NCBI GenBank assembly: GCA_001769385.1
Contig: MEPB01000070.1
Location: forward strand, 1 to 64,000
Direction: 5' to 3'
DNA length: 64,000 nt
Origin: Bacteroidetes bacterium RIFCSPLOWO2_12_FULL_35_15
Lineage (GTDB): Bacteria > Bacteroidota > Bacteroidia > 2-12-FULL-35-15
Numbering within the stretch: the first letter of the stretch is position 1; every line of letters begins with the position of its first letter. The notes below the pieces were generated by a model. It worked only from the letters and a program-made list of their open reading frames with translations, made no database searches and was not told the origin of the DNA. Position numbers and translations under genes: made by a program. This document shows positions 36,244 to 45,225 of the stretch, piece by piece.

Positions 36244-37080
36244 ATGATAAAGAAAATTATTTGTCCAACCGATTTTTCTGTTGCTGCAACGAATGCAATT
36301 GAATATGCAGCTGAATTGGCTCAGGAATTAAATGCTGAACTTCAGTTGCTAAATGTACAATCGTTGTTTCCTGTTATTGCTATTCCTGTTGGGATGAATA
36401 TTAATGAACGGGTTTTTGATTCAAGTAAATCATTAGCCCAAACATGCTATGAAATAAATGAGTTGTTTCATATTCAAAGTACTTATGAAATTATTGCAAC
36501 GAGTGAAGGCTTGGCAAAATCCATTTCTGATGAGGCGGATGAAAACTGTTTAATAGTAATGGGAACAAATGGCGTAGATAGTATGTATCAATATTTTTTT
36601 GGATCTAACACTTACCAGGTAATTAAAAAAGCGAAATGTCATGTGTTGATGGTTCCTGAAAAAGTCACCTATGGTACAATTTCGAAAATTGTTTTTGCAT
36701 GGAGCTATGAAACGAATTACCCTGTTTTAATTTCTATGCTGAATGAACTAATAACTATTTTTAATCCAAAAATAATTTTTACTCCGCTCATTACTTTTCT
36801 TCATGTGAGTAAACATCCTTCTCCATTGAGTAACGAAACATTTCTTTTATTAAAAAAGGAAATTGGATCTGAAATAAAGGAAAAAATAAAAATTGAGTTT
36901 GAAGAAATTGTATCTGATGATATTCCGGAAAGTATAAATAATTATATGGAAAAATCTAAATCAGATATCTTAATGATGACAGTGATGGACAGGGGGCTAA
37001 TTGGCAATATCTTTCATCATTCAGTTAGTAGAAAAATAACCGGGATAGCGGAATATCCTTTTCTTGTCATGCATGTTTGA
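36244..37080 (+). CDS. Tandem universal stress protein (UspA family)
   Basis: A 278-residue cytosolic protein. The start at 36244 is preferred because it gives MIKKIICPTDFS, the canonical first strand. The first Usp domain (to about residue 140) has the ATP-site segment GTNGVDSMYQYFFGSNT; the second (about 145-278) ends DILMMTVMDRGLIGNIFHHS. The second repeat is less well conserved. Usp proteins respond to oxygen, nutrient and redox stress. Two FNR-like palindromes lie 45-80 bp upstream, so oxygen- or redox-linked control is likely. Confidence 0.9.
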   Translation: MIKKIICPTDFSVAATNAIEYAAELAQELNAELQLLNVQSLFPVIAIPVGMNINERVFDSSKSLAQTCYEINELFHIQSTYEIIATSEGLAKSISDEADENCLIVMGTNGVDSMYQYFFGSNTYQVIKKAKCHVLMVPEKVTYGTISKIVFAWSYETNYPVLISMLNELITIFNPKIIFTPLITFLHVSKHPSPLSNETFLLLKKEIGSEIKEKIKIEFEEIVSDDIPESINNYMEKSKSDILMMTVMDRGLIGNIFHHSVSRKITGIAEYPFLVMHV

Positions 37081-37094
37081 AATGAATATCTAAT

Positions 37095-37247
37095 GTCATT
37101 TCGACCCCTTCGACTCCGCTCAGGGTAAATTCCAGGAGAAATCTCATCCTTGATAAGCAGATTTCTCTCTTCATTGCATTCCGTTCGAAATGACAGTCGT
37201 AATGTCAAACAGATTTCTCTCTTTAATTACATTCCGTTCGAAATGAC
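37095..37247. repeat. Palindromic intergenic element with a duplicated arm
   Basis: GTCATTTCGA (37095-37104) pairs with TCGAAATGAC (37185-37194) at the ends of a 100-bp palindromic unit. A second copy of the right arm (CAGATTTCTCTCT..TCGAAATGAC, 37210-37247) follows in tandem with a few changes. This is a type of small palindromic repeat scattered in Bacteroidota genomes. No reading frame. Confidence 0.7.
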
Positions 37248-37273
37248 TTCCCTAATGGCAATTTGCTGATTTT

Positions 37274-37762
37274 TTAAACAGACTCGTAGCCTGATCTTTT
37301 GTAGAGTCCAACCAGTTTTCCAAAGCCGATAATATGTGGTGCCATTGCTTTTTCTAATTCAATTTTTGTTGCACCGGGATTTAAATCGAGCAATTCATCT
37401 AATGCATAAATTTTGAAAATATAATTATGTGTGCCTGAAGGAGGGCAGGGTCCTCCGTAATTATTGTTACCAAAGTCATTGATCCCTTCATCTCCTAAGA
37501 TATCATTTTCTTTTATTTTTTTTGCAGGAGGAATGTTCCAGACAATCCAATGCACCCAGCTTCTGATTGGAGCATCCTGATCATCTATAATCAGAGCCAG
37601 GCTTTTTGTTTCTTTTGGTATATTACCTATGGTAAGTGGTGGATTGATATTGTCGCCATCACAGGTATATTTGCCGGGAATATAACCATGATCTTTAAAA
37701 GCATCACTGGAAATAATTAAGGCTTTTACCATTTCGGAGGTATAATATTTTTCTTGTATCAT
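37274..37762 (-). CDS. YbhB/YbcL-type PEBP family protein
   Basis: A 162-residue Raf-kinase-inhibitor-like protein. Family motifs are KYTCDGDNINPPL, DDQDAPIRSWVHW and GPCPPSGTHNYIFKIYALD; the last supplies the anion-binding pocket. Bacterial members have no established reaction. The start codon overlaps the stop of the upstream methyltransferase gene (ATGA), which supports the ATG at 37762 over a second Met ten codons in, and implies coupled translation. Confidence 0.9.
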   Translation of the reverse strand: MIQEKYYTSEMVKALIISSDAFKDHGYIPGKYTCDGDNINPPLTIGNIPKETKSLALIIDDQDAPIRSWVHWIVWNIPPAKKIKENDILGDEGINDFGNNNYGGPCPPSGTHNYIFKIYALDELLDLNPGATKIELEKAMAPHIIGFGKLVGLYKRSGYESV

Positions 37763-38400
37763 TTTTTTAATGTTTTAATTACCACGAATGATCCTTCGCC
37801 ATGTCCGGGTTTGGAGGCTTCAAATTCCTGTATCTTTTCGAGAGGTTTAAAAAGAGTTTGAGAAAATTCCATTTTATGAAACCCGGCTTGTTTTAATGCG
37901 GATATTATTTTTTCGACAGGATAAAAAATCGCTTGTTTATAAAAAATTGTTTCTTTCTTTTCTTTTCGCTCTTCATACGATTTCCCAATGATACTGTCCT
38001 TGTCAATAAATCCAATGATGAGTGAGCCACCGGGTTTCAATACTCGATTTGCTTCACGGAAAGCCTCCTGAAGATTATTAAAATAACTTATACTGGCGGC
38101 CATCAAAACAAAATCAAAATGCAGGTCTTTATAGGGCAGATCCTCAGCCACCGCATCCATCACTTCAATTCCCCTTTTCAAAGCAATTTCCCGCATTTCG
38201 AAAGCAGGTTCAACGCCTTCTTTAATTCCAAGCGCCACAGAAAACCTTCCGGTGCCTAATCCTACTTCTATGCCATGTAAATTTCCAATTGGAAACGCTT
38301 CTCGCAAAGCTTCAACTTCTGAATCAAATGCATATTTATTATTATCGAACCACTCATCATATTCCGCTGTGTGAGTTTCGAAAGGTTGTGTTTTTAACAT
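37759..38400 (-). CDS. SAM-dependent methyltransferase (type 11 like)
   Basis: A 213-residue class I methyltransferase. Motif I is GIEVGLGTGRFSVAL (about 40-54), an acidic pair AEDLPY follows, and RVLKPGGSLIIGFID is motif post-III. The acceptor is unknown; these proteins act on small molecules such as quinones or lipids, or detoxify metals. Coupled to the PEBP gene. Its 190-bp upstream gap shows no motif I can name. Confidence 0.87.
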   Translation of the reverse strand: MLKTQPFETHTAEYDEWFDNNKYAFDSEVEALREAFPIGNLHGIEVGLGTGRFSVALGIKEGVEPAFEMREIALKRGIEVMDAVAEDLPYKDLHFDFVLMAASISYFNNLQEAFREANRVLKPGGSLIIGFIDKDSIIGKSYEERKEKKETIFYKQAIFYPVEKIISALKQAGFHKMEFSQTLFKPLEKIQEFEASKPGHGEGSFVVIKTLKK

Positions 38401-38591
38401 ACTAATTTTTTTTTAGCAAAGAAACATTCCTTTCAAAATGTTTCACATGAGAAATATCAAGTCATGTTTTGATTTTGAACAATGAATCTGTTAAACAATA
38501 ATTGTTTAAGGTTCAAATTAAATCGGGAGGTTTTTCTTAAATTAGCTGTTAGTCAACAACTTATGACAAAAAATATTCAAGCTTTAGCCTT

Positions 38592-39287
38592 TTAGTTGCG
38601 AAAATAACGAATATGGTAACTCAGAGAAAGGGATAGCAAATTTGTTTTTGATTTTTGTTTTCCAAGCACTGCCCCATTTTGATCATACATGTTTTTGTCT
38701 TTTAAATTTTCAAAAAAGTCTTTTGAATAACTTACGTTTATTGAATAGTTTTTTCTGAAAATTGGGATACCTAATGAAATTGTACCTGCCAAATTAAATT
38801 GGTTAAAATCGGAATAATTCAATCTGCCATAGTGGTTCTTAGTTTTTAAAAGATATTCTGGGCTTAATCCAATTGAAATAAGGAAGCGGCCTTGACTCCC
38901 TGTTAATATCTGATATTTAAAGCCGATGGGGATCTTTAAATAATCTGATTTGTTTTCTGATTTTGAATAAGCAATTTCTTGTTTTAATGTTTCTTTATTA
39001 AACGGTGATAATTGGTAATATTGGTTTTCATTGGAGTATTTTAATCCTATGAATAGGACATTGTGAAATAGAAAAGAAGCTTCTGCATCATAACCGAATT
39101 TATTATTCCCTTTAAAGGTGTAGTTACTGCTAATGCTGGTTGTGAAGTTAATTGCTTTTTTACGAGGGGTAACCACAGTATCTTTTTTAGGGGGAAGGGG
39201 CTTTACAATTTTTATTGTTCCTGTTTGTGAGAACAGAAAATATGGAACCAGGGAATAAAATAAAATGAAGAAAGAAAGTCTTTTCAT
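38592..39287 (-). CDS. Outer-membrane beta-barrel-like protein, hypothetical
   Basis: A 231-residue secreted protein with signal peptide (1-21, ending LFSQ). A proline/lysine spacer (VKPLPPKKDTVVTP) precedes alternating hydrophobic strands ending in aromatic residues (LSLSLSYHIRYF), as in small porin-family barrels. No specific family recognised. It is followed after 72 bp by a lipoprotein gene on the same strand. Confidence 0.55.
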   Translation of the reverse strand: MKRLSFFILFYSLVPYFLFSQTGTIKIVKPLPPKKDTVVTPRKKAINFTTSISSNYTFKGNNKFGYDAEASFLFHNVLFIGLKYSNENQYYQLSPFNKETLKQEIAYSKSENKSDYLKIPIGFKYQILTGSQGRFLISIGLSPEYLLKTKNHYGRLNYSDFNQFNLAGTISLGIPIFRKNYSINVSYSKDFFENLKDKNMYDQNGAVLGKQKSKTNLLSLSLSYHIRYFRN

Positions 39288-39359
39288 CTGATGCTTTTAT
39301 TACTATAACGGTATAGGATTGAAAAGATACAACCTGGTATTTCCTTTTTTTGTCATTTT

Positions 39360-40364
39360 CTAATATTCCATACGAATGCGATATTTTAATTGATTCTGGT
39401 AATCTCTCGCTAATTTATTGCCATAATCTTCATACGCTTTTTTTGCCCAAATCAGCGCCTGGTCTGATTTGCCCAAAACTTCATAGGCCACAGCCATATT
39501 TAAACAAGCTCTTCCTGCATTGGTGCTGTTATTACTTTTTGTGATCGGTTCCCAAACTTGTTGTGCACCTTCCCAGTTAGCGACTTCTGTTTTTCTGAAA
39601 GCAGTTAGAAACTGTTGCTTATCACGCCCTTTCCCTCTTTTATAGAGACTTCTGCTTACATGATAATAGCTTGGTAAAAAGCGCTGGATATACTCTTCGC
39701 CTGCATGATAGGCAGTTTGTGGCAAAGCTTCAGGTGGAGGGATTGCAATCACTGAGTTCCCGCCATCAAATGTCATGAAGCTGGTGGATTGATATTGATC
39801 TATTATTTTTTGATTTATGGGGTCATACAATCTCCAGTAACAAACTACATTCATTCGTACCTGGCTGGTTGGTGGTGGAGGGACATTGCCGGTGATCACT
39901 GCATTCATCGTATTATTCAACGCATTTGATAAAATATCAGAATTGGAATCGAAGCTTTCTAACACCAATAATGCATCAGATTTTGTTGAATCACAAATTT
40001 GTTTAACAGTTTTCCAATCTAATAATTCAGGCGTTTCCCTGGTGCCGGTTCCATAGAGTCTTGTTTTTTTTGGAATAACAATATTCATTTGTCTCCAGCC
40101 ATTTATACGATCGTAAACTCCCTTTAAACATTCATCAGAAGCTTTTTTGTCGGACCCGGCAATTTCTCCACTAACTATGGATTCGATCACTGAAGCATTA
40201 TCATCTTTTTTTGTCAGTGATCTGTTTACAAGGGCAATTGTATGGATATTCTCCGGTAAAAATGCCTGTGGAGAAGTTGGGTAATTTAATTTTACATAAC
40301 CATATTTACTACAGCTTAAAGATAGTGTAGCGATAACGAATAATAAAAAGACAGTTTTTTTCAT
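39360..40364 (-). CDS. DUF6340-like lipoprotein
   Basis: A 334-residue lipoprotein. The start at 40364 is chosen because it puts the signal peptide MKKTVFLLFVIATLSLSC, with lipobox LSLSC, at the N-terminus; an upstream Met would give a non-cleavable leader. The body has the tripartite layout of DUF6340 (HTIALVNRSLT, then SDALLVLESFDS, then YWRLYDPINQKIID) and a C-terminal TPR-like helix pair (NMAVAYEVLGKSDQALIWAK). Probably anchored in the outer membrane facing the periplasm. Function unknown. Confidence 0.75.
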   Translation of the reverse strand: MKKTVFLLFVIATLSLSCSKYGYVKLNYPTSPQAFLPENIHTIALVNRSLTKKDDNASVIESIVSGEIAGSDKKASDECLKGVYDRINGWRQMNIVIPKKTRLYGTGTRETPELLDWKTVKQICDSTKSDALLVLESFDSNSDILSNALNNTMNAVITGNVPPPPTSQVRMNVVCYWRLYDPINQKIIDQYQSTSFMTFDGGNSVIAIPPPEALPQTAYHAGEEYIQRFLPSYYHVSRSLYKRGKGRDKQQFLTAFRKTEVANWEGAQQVWEPITKSNNSTNAGRACLNMAVAYEVLGKSDQALIWAKKAYEDYGNKLARDYQNQLKYRIRMEY

Positions 40365-40517
40365 TTTGGTAAGGTCTTTAATCCGAATTATAGGATTGGA
40401 TTTGTTGATCAAATTTAGTTAAAATTCATCCTCAGCAAATGTTATTCCACAACTAAAAAATTATTTTCTTTTATCTGAATCCAATTCAAGATAAGCTCCG
40501 GGCATAATTTTAGTTGT

Positions 40518-40525
40518 TATATTTG
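40518..40525 (+). promoter_or_regulatory. Candidate -7 box for the FKBP gene
   Basis: TATATTTG matches TAnnTTTG 15 bp before the ATG, so the leader would be very short. No clear TTG at the expected upstream distance. Confidence 0.25.
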
Positions 40526-40540
40526 TAAAAAAAATAAACA

Positions 40541-40987
40541 ATGAAATATTTTATTCCTCTGGTATTTTTGGCAATCATTTTTGGCTCCTGTAATAAAGAA
40601 AAACGGCAGGCAAAAAAGGATGAAGACATCATCAAAAAATATATCAGTGATTATCATTTAAGTGCAACAGCAACTGGTAGCGGTTTGTATTATGTAATGG
40701 AAATTACCGGAACCGGATCACAAGCATCTGCTTCGTCACAAGTAACTGTCGCATACAAAGGATATTTTACCGATGGAAAAATTTTTGATCAGAGTGATAC
40801 AGCCGGAATTACTTTTGGATTATCCCAAGTGATCAAAGGATGGACGGAAGGAATTCCATATTTTAAAGAAGGAGGGAAGGGGAAACTATTAATACCTTCT
40901 AAATTGGGCTATGGTAGTGAAGGCACAAATGGTATCCCGGGTAATAGCGTACTTATTTTTGATATCAATCTGATCGATGTGTTGTAG
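40541..40987 (+). CDS. FKBP-type peptidyl-prolyl isomerase lipoprotein
   Basis: A 148-residue lipoprotein. The signal ends with lipobox FGSC (Cys17). Residues about 60-148 are a minimal FKBP domain: VTVAYKGYFTDGKIFDQS, then VIKGWTEGIPYFKEGGKGKLLIPS, GYGS and a C-terminal strand LIFDINLIDV, with most substrate-pocket residues present. It would help fold periplasmic or outer-membrane proteins. Standalone gene. Confidence 0.93.
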   Translation: MKYFIPLVFLAIIFGSCNKEKRQAKKDEDIIKKYISDYHLSATATGSGLYYVMEITGTGSQASASSQVTVAYKGYFTDGKIFDQSDTAGITFGLSQVIKGWTEGIPYFKEGGKGKLLIPSKLGYGSEGTNGIPGNSVLIFDINLIDVL

Positions 40988-41127
40988 TGACTTAAATCAG
41001 TTATTCAAATGATCCAATTTTTTGTTTAGAAAAATATGAATTCATAACAAAAATTTGTTTAGGAAAAAGACACAACATAAAACTGGCAGTCCCGTGTAAA
41101 ATACTTGTTAAAAATTAAGGTATATGG

Positions 41128-41568
41128 CTATTTAAATCCAAGGATATTAACTCCACAGCCATTTTTCCCATTTTCAAAATAAGATTCCACATAATAAACT
41201 CCGGTTGCAGAACAGGTATAATTTAATGTTGGAAAAAACTTTTTACTGCTTTTCAAATAATTGGATGCAATAAGTTTTTTATTGCGATCGTAAAAATTTA
41301 CTACCATTTTATTTCCTTCAGGATTTGGATCACAAATCACTATCCTATAGTTCGAACCTTTACTGAAAACATAGGAAAATTCATTTTTTTCATCTGCCTT
41401 ATTTATCTCTACGTTAAATGCTTTGATAAAAGTAAACTCACCTAAAGCCGGAGCATATTTATCTAAAAAAGCATCTGATCCGCAATCAGGCCCTGATGTT
41501 AATGATGTTGTGAGGGTTGCAATTGCAATAAAAAATAATATACCTGTTGTTATTCTAATTGTTTTCAT
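41128..41568 (-). CDS. Hypothetical secreted protein
   Basis: A 146-residue protein with an N-terminal hydrophobic signal (ITTGILFFIAIATLTTSL) and a small domain with four cysteines (C29, C78, C117, C138 or nearby), likely disulfide-bonded. A conserved pattern YRIVICDPNPEGNKMVVNFY resembles periplasmic or surface proteins found in Bacteroidota near OmpA genes. The cassette gene 31 bp upstream (OmpA/PD40) runs the same way, so it may be its last gene. No function assigned. Confidence 0.55.
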   Translation of the reverse strand: MKTIRITTGILFFIAIATLTTSLTSGPDCGSDAFLDKYAPALGEFTFIKAFNVEINKADEKNEFSYVFSKGSNYRIVICDPNPEGNKMVVNFYDRNKKLIASNYLKSSKKFFPTLNYTCSATGVYYVESYFENGKNGCGVNILGFK

Positions 41569-41599
41569 TTTTTGATGTAGATTATTAATGTAAAAGTAA

Positions 41600-44269
41600 T
41601 TATTTTTTTAAAATTCGTATTTCTGTTCTTCGGTTTATTTGATGTTCTTGTTCTGTTTTCGCATCTGCAATAATGGGTTTTGTTTTTCCATATCCAATAG
41701 GTATAATTCTGTTCGAACTGATATCCTCAAGAATTAAATAATCTTTTGCATACTTTGCTCTGGCCTGAGACAGTTTCAGATTATAGTCCGGGTTGCCTCT
41801 TGAATCTGTATTTGCAGACAATTCTATCGAAACGCCCGGATTTGCTCTCATAAATTCTACCAGTTTATCTAAAGAGGGCAGGGAAGTAAATTGTACATCG
41901 GGTTTATTATAATCATAGTAAAGATTCTTTAATTCTATAACTGAATTAATTTTTATGGAATCCAAAAATATTTCAGCCGGAAGAGTGGATTCTTTGGGCA
42001 TATCTTTAGTGGAGATGGATATTTCTTTTTGTAAATAGCCATTTGCAGTAGCGGTTAAAAAGTAGTCGAGATCAGGAAGAAGAGAATAATTAAAAGATCC
42101 TTCGGAAGAAGATCTTACTCCTCCAATTATTTGATTTCCCTGCCGGATGATAATTTGAACATTTCCAACAACTCCTCCGGCATCTTTTACCTTTCCTTTT
42201 AAATGAATACTGCCTAAGGAATCAAGATTGAGTATCTTGGAAATTCCACTTTTCACATCTGATAAATTTGTAACAAAGGAAGTCGAGCTGCTCTCAAACC
42301 CTGTTTTACTGGCAGAAATTGTATATTTTTTATTTATATCCAATTTAAAATTAAAATTTCCTTTTTCATTCGTCTGCAAATTCTCAATCAGATTTCCATC
42401 AACTGATAATTGTACCGTTGACTTTGCGAGTGAATTACCTTTGTAGGTGATCGTTCCTTTACAAATTACAATTGGATCTGGTGGATCTTTTATAACGTTT
42501 ATTTTAGCAATAATTGAATAGGGTTCATTTGCATTTAATTTTTGTGAAAACCCGAAATAGCCATTTTTAGTAGTACTTTCTTTTTCAATCGTTGTTGTTG
42601 AATCTACTAAGGAAACTAAAATATTTTCTAAGGGTAATTCTTTTAATTTTATTTTTGCTGTATCAGCTGCATTGGAGAATAAGAAACCATCCACCATGAT
42701 CTGTTTCATACTGGCTTTTAATTTGACTTCCAAATAATTTCCTAAGGTATCTCTCATCATTGTAATGGCTATTTTATTGTAAGAGAACCCGTTTTTTTTA
42801 GCTACCAGTATATAGTTTTGTGTTTCTGATAATGGAATAGAAAAAATTCCATCTTTCGATTCAAGCACTATTTCTGTATTGTTTTTTTCGTCAATAAGTT
42901 TGTACTTTATTCCATCATAAATGCTTTTGTCAGGAAACTGGATCGTATCCTTATTTATGGTTAATTTTAAAAGCAAGGTTTCAGAAAAACTATATATATC
43001 TTCTGCACCTTTACCGTTGAAACGATCCGAACTAAAAAAACCTCTCATGAATTTTGCATCCAATGCTATTCCGAAATCATTGGCAATAGAATTGATCGGG
43101 GGTTTCATATTGCGGACACTTGTCCATTTTCCATTTTTATATTCTGCAGAAAATATATCCAATTGTCCCATTCCGGGATGTGTATCAGAAGAAAAATATA
43201 ATATACCCAAATCAGAAATATATGGAAATAACTCGTGTCCGAAAGTATTCACTTCATTGCCAACATTTATTGGTAATGACCATGATCCGTCTTTTTGCCT
43301 GGTACTGTAATAAATATCTGTAGTACCATAACTTCCCGGCATATCCGATATAAAATAAATTGTTTTTCCATCTTTAGAAATGCTGGGATGCCCAACCGAA
43401 TAATTAAAACTATTAAAAGAAAATGCACTTACCGGTTTTGTCCACTTACCTGATGAATCCTGGGAACTATAAAAAACTTGTAAGGTGTTAAGTTGTTTAT
43501 TGTTTTTTGCATCACGTTTACCGGTAACTGTTCTTGTATAATATACTTCCCTGCCATCTTTTGTAAATGTCGCAGATCCTTCATGCAAAGGAGAGTTTAT
43601 GCCTTTCATGTTCTCTATTTCTGCTTTGTTTTTTTCATTTATAGAATTAATATCCACATCATACAGATCCAATCGTCTCATTTCCATACCACCATTGAAA
43701 CTAATTAATGCTTCGGTGCTTCCTTCCATGGAAGAAGAATAAACCAATTCATTCGGCAACCTGAAAGCAGGAGAAAAATCAGAGGAGGATGTATTTATTT
43801 TTTCAACATTTTTCACTTCTTTACCAATGGTTTGTTCCAGCCAGGTTTGAGCGAGATCACACGATTGCAAAAATATTTCTCCCATTGGATCAGTTGGATT
43901 CATTTTAATATACTCGCTGAATTGAACCGCAGCTTCCGCATACTTAGCACTGCTTTTTAGTGATAAGGCATAATTCAAAACCGCTTTCGGATCCTTCTTT
44001 TTCTTTTTCAGTAAAATTTTATAGGTCGCTTCTGCTTTCTCAAATTCACCTGTGATGCGATAACAATCGGCAAGTTTCAGCATTGCATTATCAATGGTTT
44101 TATTATTCTTTTCTTTTACCTCTAATTCATAAAATGGAATGGCTTCAGCAAATAAGTTCTTATCAAACAGCTTATCTCCTTTATCCAGATTTTTTTGAGC
44201 GATCGCATTACTTCCCAATAAAAGAACTAGTGAGAAAATAACAAATCGATAATATACTATATTCTTCAT
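41600..44269 (-). CDS. OmpA-family protein with TPR and PD40 repeats
   Basis: An 889-residue outer-membrane-linked protein. The ATG near 44269 gives the signal peptide (ends SNAIAQ); a GTG lies 15 bp upstream. Order: TPR repeats (about 25-130), PD40/WD40-like beta-propeller repeats (GSATFTKDGREVYYTRT, HPSISKDGKTIYFISDMPG, LFPYISDLGILYFSSD, about 190-420), carboxypeptidase-like regulatory folds, and a C-terminal OmpA peptidoglycan-binding domain (IELSANTDSRG, LSQARAKYAKDYLI, NRRTEIRIL). Such proteins are typical partners of PorP/SprF and type B cargo and tie the surface complex to the cell wall. Confidence 0.92.
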   Translation of the reverse strand: MKNIVYYRFVIFSLVLLLGSNAIAQKNLDKGDKLFDKNLFAEAIPFYELEVKEKNNKTIDNAMLKLADCYRITGEFEKAEATYKILLKKKKKDPKAVLNYALSLKSSAKYAEAAVQFSEYIKMNPTDPMGEIFLQSCDLAQTWLEQTIGKEVKNVEKINTSSSDFSPAFRLPNELVYSSSMEGSTEALISFNGGMEMRRLDLYDVDINSINEKNKAEIENMKGINSPLHEGSATFTKDGREVYYTRTVTGKRDAKNNKQLNTLQVFYSSQDSSGKWTKPVSAFSFNSFNYSVGHPSISKDGKTIYFISDMPGSYGTTDIYYSTRQKDGSWSLPINVGNEVNTFGHELFPYISDLGILYFSSDTHPGMGQLDIFSAEYKNGKWTSVRNMKPPINSIANDFGIALDAKFMRGFFSSDRFNGKGAEDIYSFSETLLLKLTINKDTIQFPDKSIYDGIKYKLIDEKNNTEIVLESKDGIFSIPLSETQNYILVAKKNGFSYNKIAITMMRDTLGNYLEVKLKASMKQIMVDGFLFSNAADTAKIKLKELPLENILVSLVDSTTTIEKESTTKNGYFGFSQKLNANEPYSIIAKINVIKDPPDPIVICKGTITYKGNSLAKSTVQLSVDGNLIENLQTNEKGNFNFKLDINKKYTISASKTGFESSSTSFVTNLSDVKSGISKILNLDSLGSIHLKGKVKDAGGVVGNVQIIIRQGNQIIGGVRSSSEGSFNYSLLPDLDYFLTATANGYLQKEISISTKDMPKESTLPAEIFLDSIKINSVIELKNLYYDYNKPDVQFTSLPSLDKLVEFMRANPGVSIELSANTDSRGNPDYNLKLSQARAKYAKDYLILEDISSNRIIPIGYGKTKPIIADAKTEQEHQINRRTEIRILKK

Positions 44270-44284
44270 GCTCAATTTTTCCAC

Positions 44285-45217
44285 TTAATAATAGTACCTC
44301 GGATGAACCTCTTTTTCTGCCGGTGGCGGAGGAAGTTTTATCCCGTAAGAAAGAATAATTTCATGCGCTCCTTTTGAATAAGTTGATAATCCGGAAATTG
44401 TCATATCGTAAGAATAAGCTACTCTAAGGTTTTCCAAAATATTTATTTTTAATAATGCAGCAACCGCATCACCACTTCTATATTGTACCCCAACAGCAAC
44501 CCTGTCATGATAAGAGATGGTTGCATTTATATCATATTGAACAGAGGCAGCAGCCTGGTATTTTAATAAAAAGCTGGGTTCGAGTGTCCATTTTCCTGTA
44601 TTGCCCCAAACGGTTCCCATTAATAAATACATATGGTTGTACAGATGCGATCCGGCTTCGTTAACGGTTTTGAATTTGAAATCTTTTTTGATAAGATGAG
44701 CAGCAGAATATCCAAAATAGAATTGTTTTTTTTGATAATAGATCCCGGCTGATGCATCAGGGACTAATGAACTCATTCCGGTCAGAGGGATCGAATTATC
44801 AACAGGATCAGTCAATATTAATTTTGGATAATTAATTCGTCTGTTAAAAATACCTCCTTCCAATCCGATGGAAAGTTTTCCTCCTGCAAAATTCAAATGG
44901 TATGCGTAAAATAAAGAAGCATTCAAATTACTTGTTACTGCCGTCTGATCATTGATCACCTTAAAGCCTATTCCAATATGTCTTTTTTGGATCGGAGTAT
45001 GAAAATTAAATGTTTCGGTAACAGGATTGCCATCAAAGCCAACAAATTGTTGCCGGTATTTAAGCGTCCCTACCAGCCAGTTGGAGCTGCCTGTATATGC
45101 AGGATTGATCAACATTTTATCGAGCATGTACATGGTGTACATTGGATCTTGTTGAGCAATAACTTTATCGCTTAACAGGATCAGGAAAAATAATATAACT
45201 GAAAATATTTTTTTCAT
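44285..45217 (-). CDS. PorP/SprF family outer-membrane protein
   Basis: A 310-residue beta-barrel with signal peptide and the PorP/SprF hallmark near the mature N-terminus (QDPMYTMYMLDKMLINPAYT), then YRQQFVGFDGNPVTETF and alternating strands to the C-terminus. In T9SS, SprF-type proteins bind type B cargo C-termini and anchor adhesins on the surface. It lies between the giant cargo gene (8 bp) and the OmpA gene (15 bp). Confidence 0.92.
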   Translation of the reverse strand: MKKIFSVILFFLILLSDKVIAQQDPMYTMYMLDKMLINPAYTGSSNWLVGTLKYRQQFVGFDGNPVTETFNFHTPIQKRHIGIGFKVINDQTAVTSNLNASLFYAYHLNFAGGKLSIGLEGGIFNRRINYPKLILTDPVDNSIPLTGMSSLVPDASAGIYYQKKQFYFGYSAAHLIKKDFKFKTVNEAGSHLYNHMYLLMGTVWGNTGKWTLEPSFLLKYQAAASVQYDINATISYHDRVAVGVQYRSGDAVAALLKINILENLRVAYSYDMTISGLSTYSKGAHEIILSYGIKLPPPPAEKEVHPRYYY

Positions 45218-45225
45218 TTCAAATT

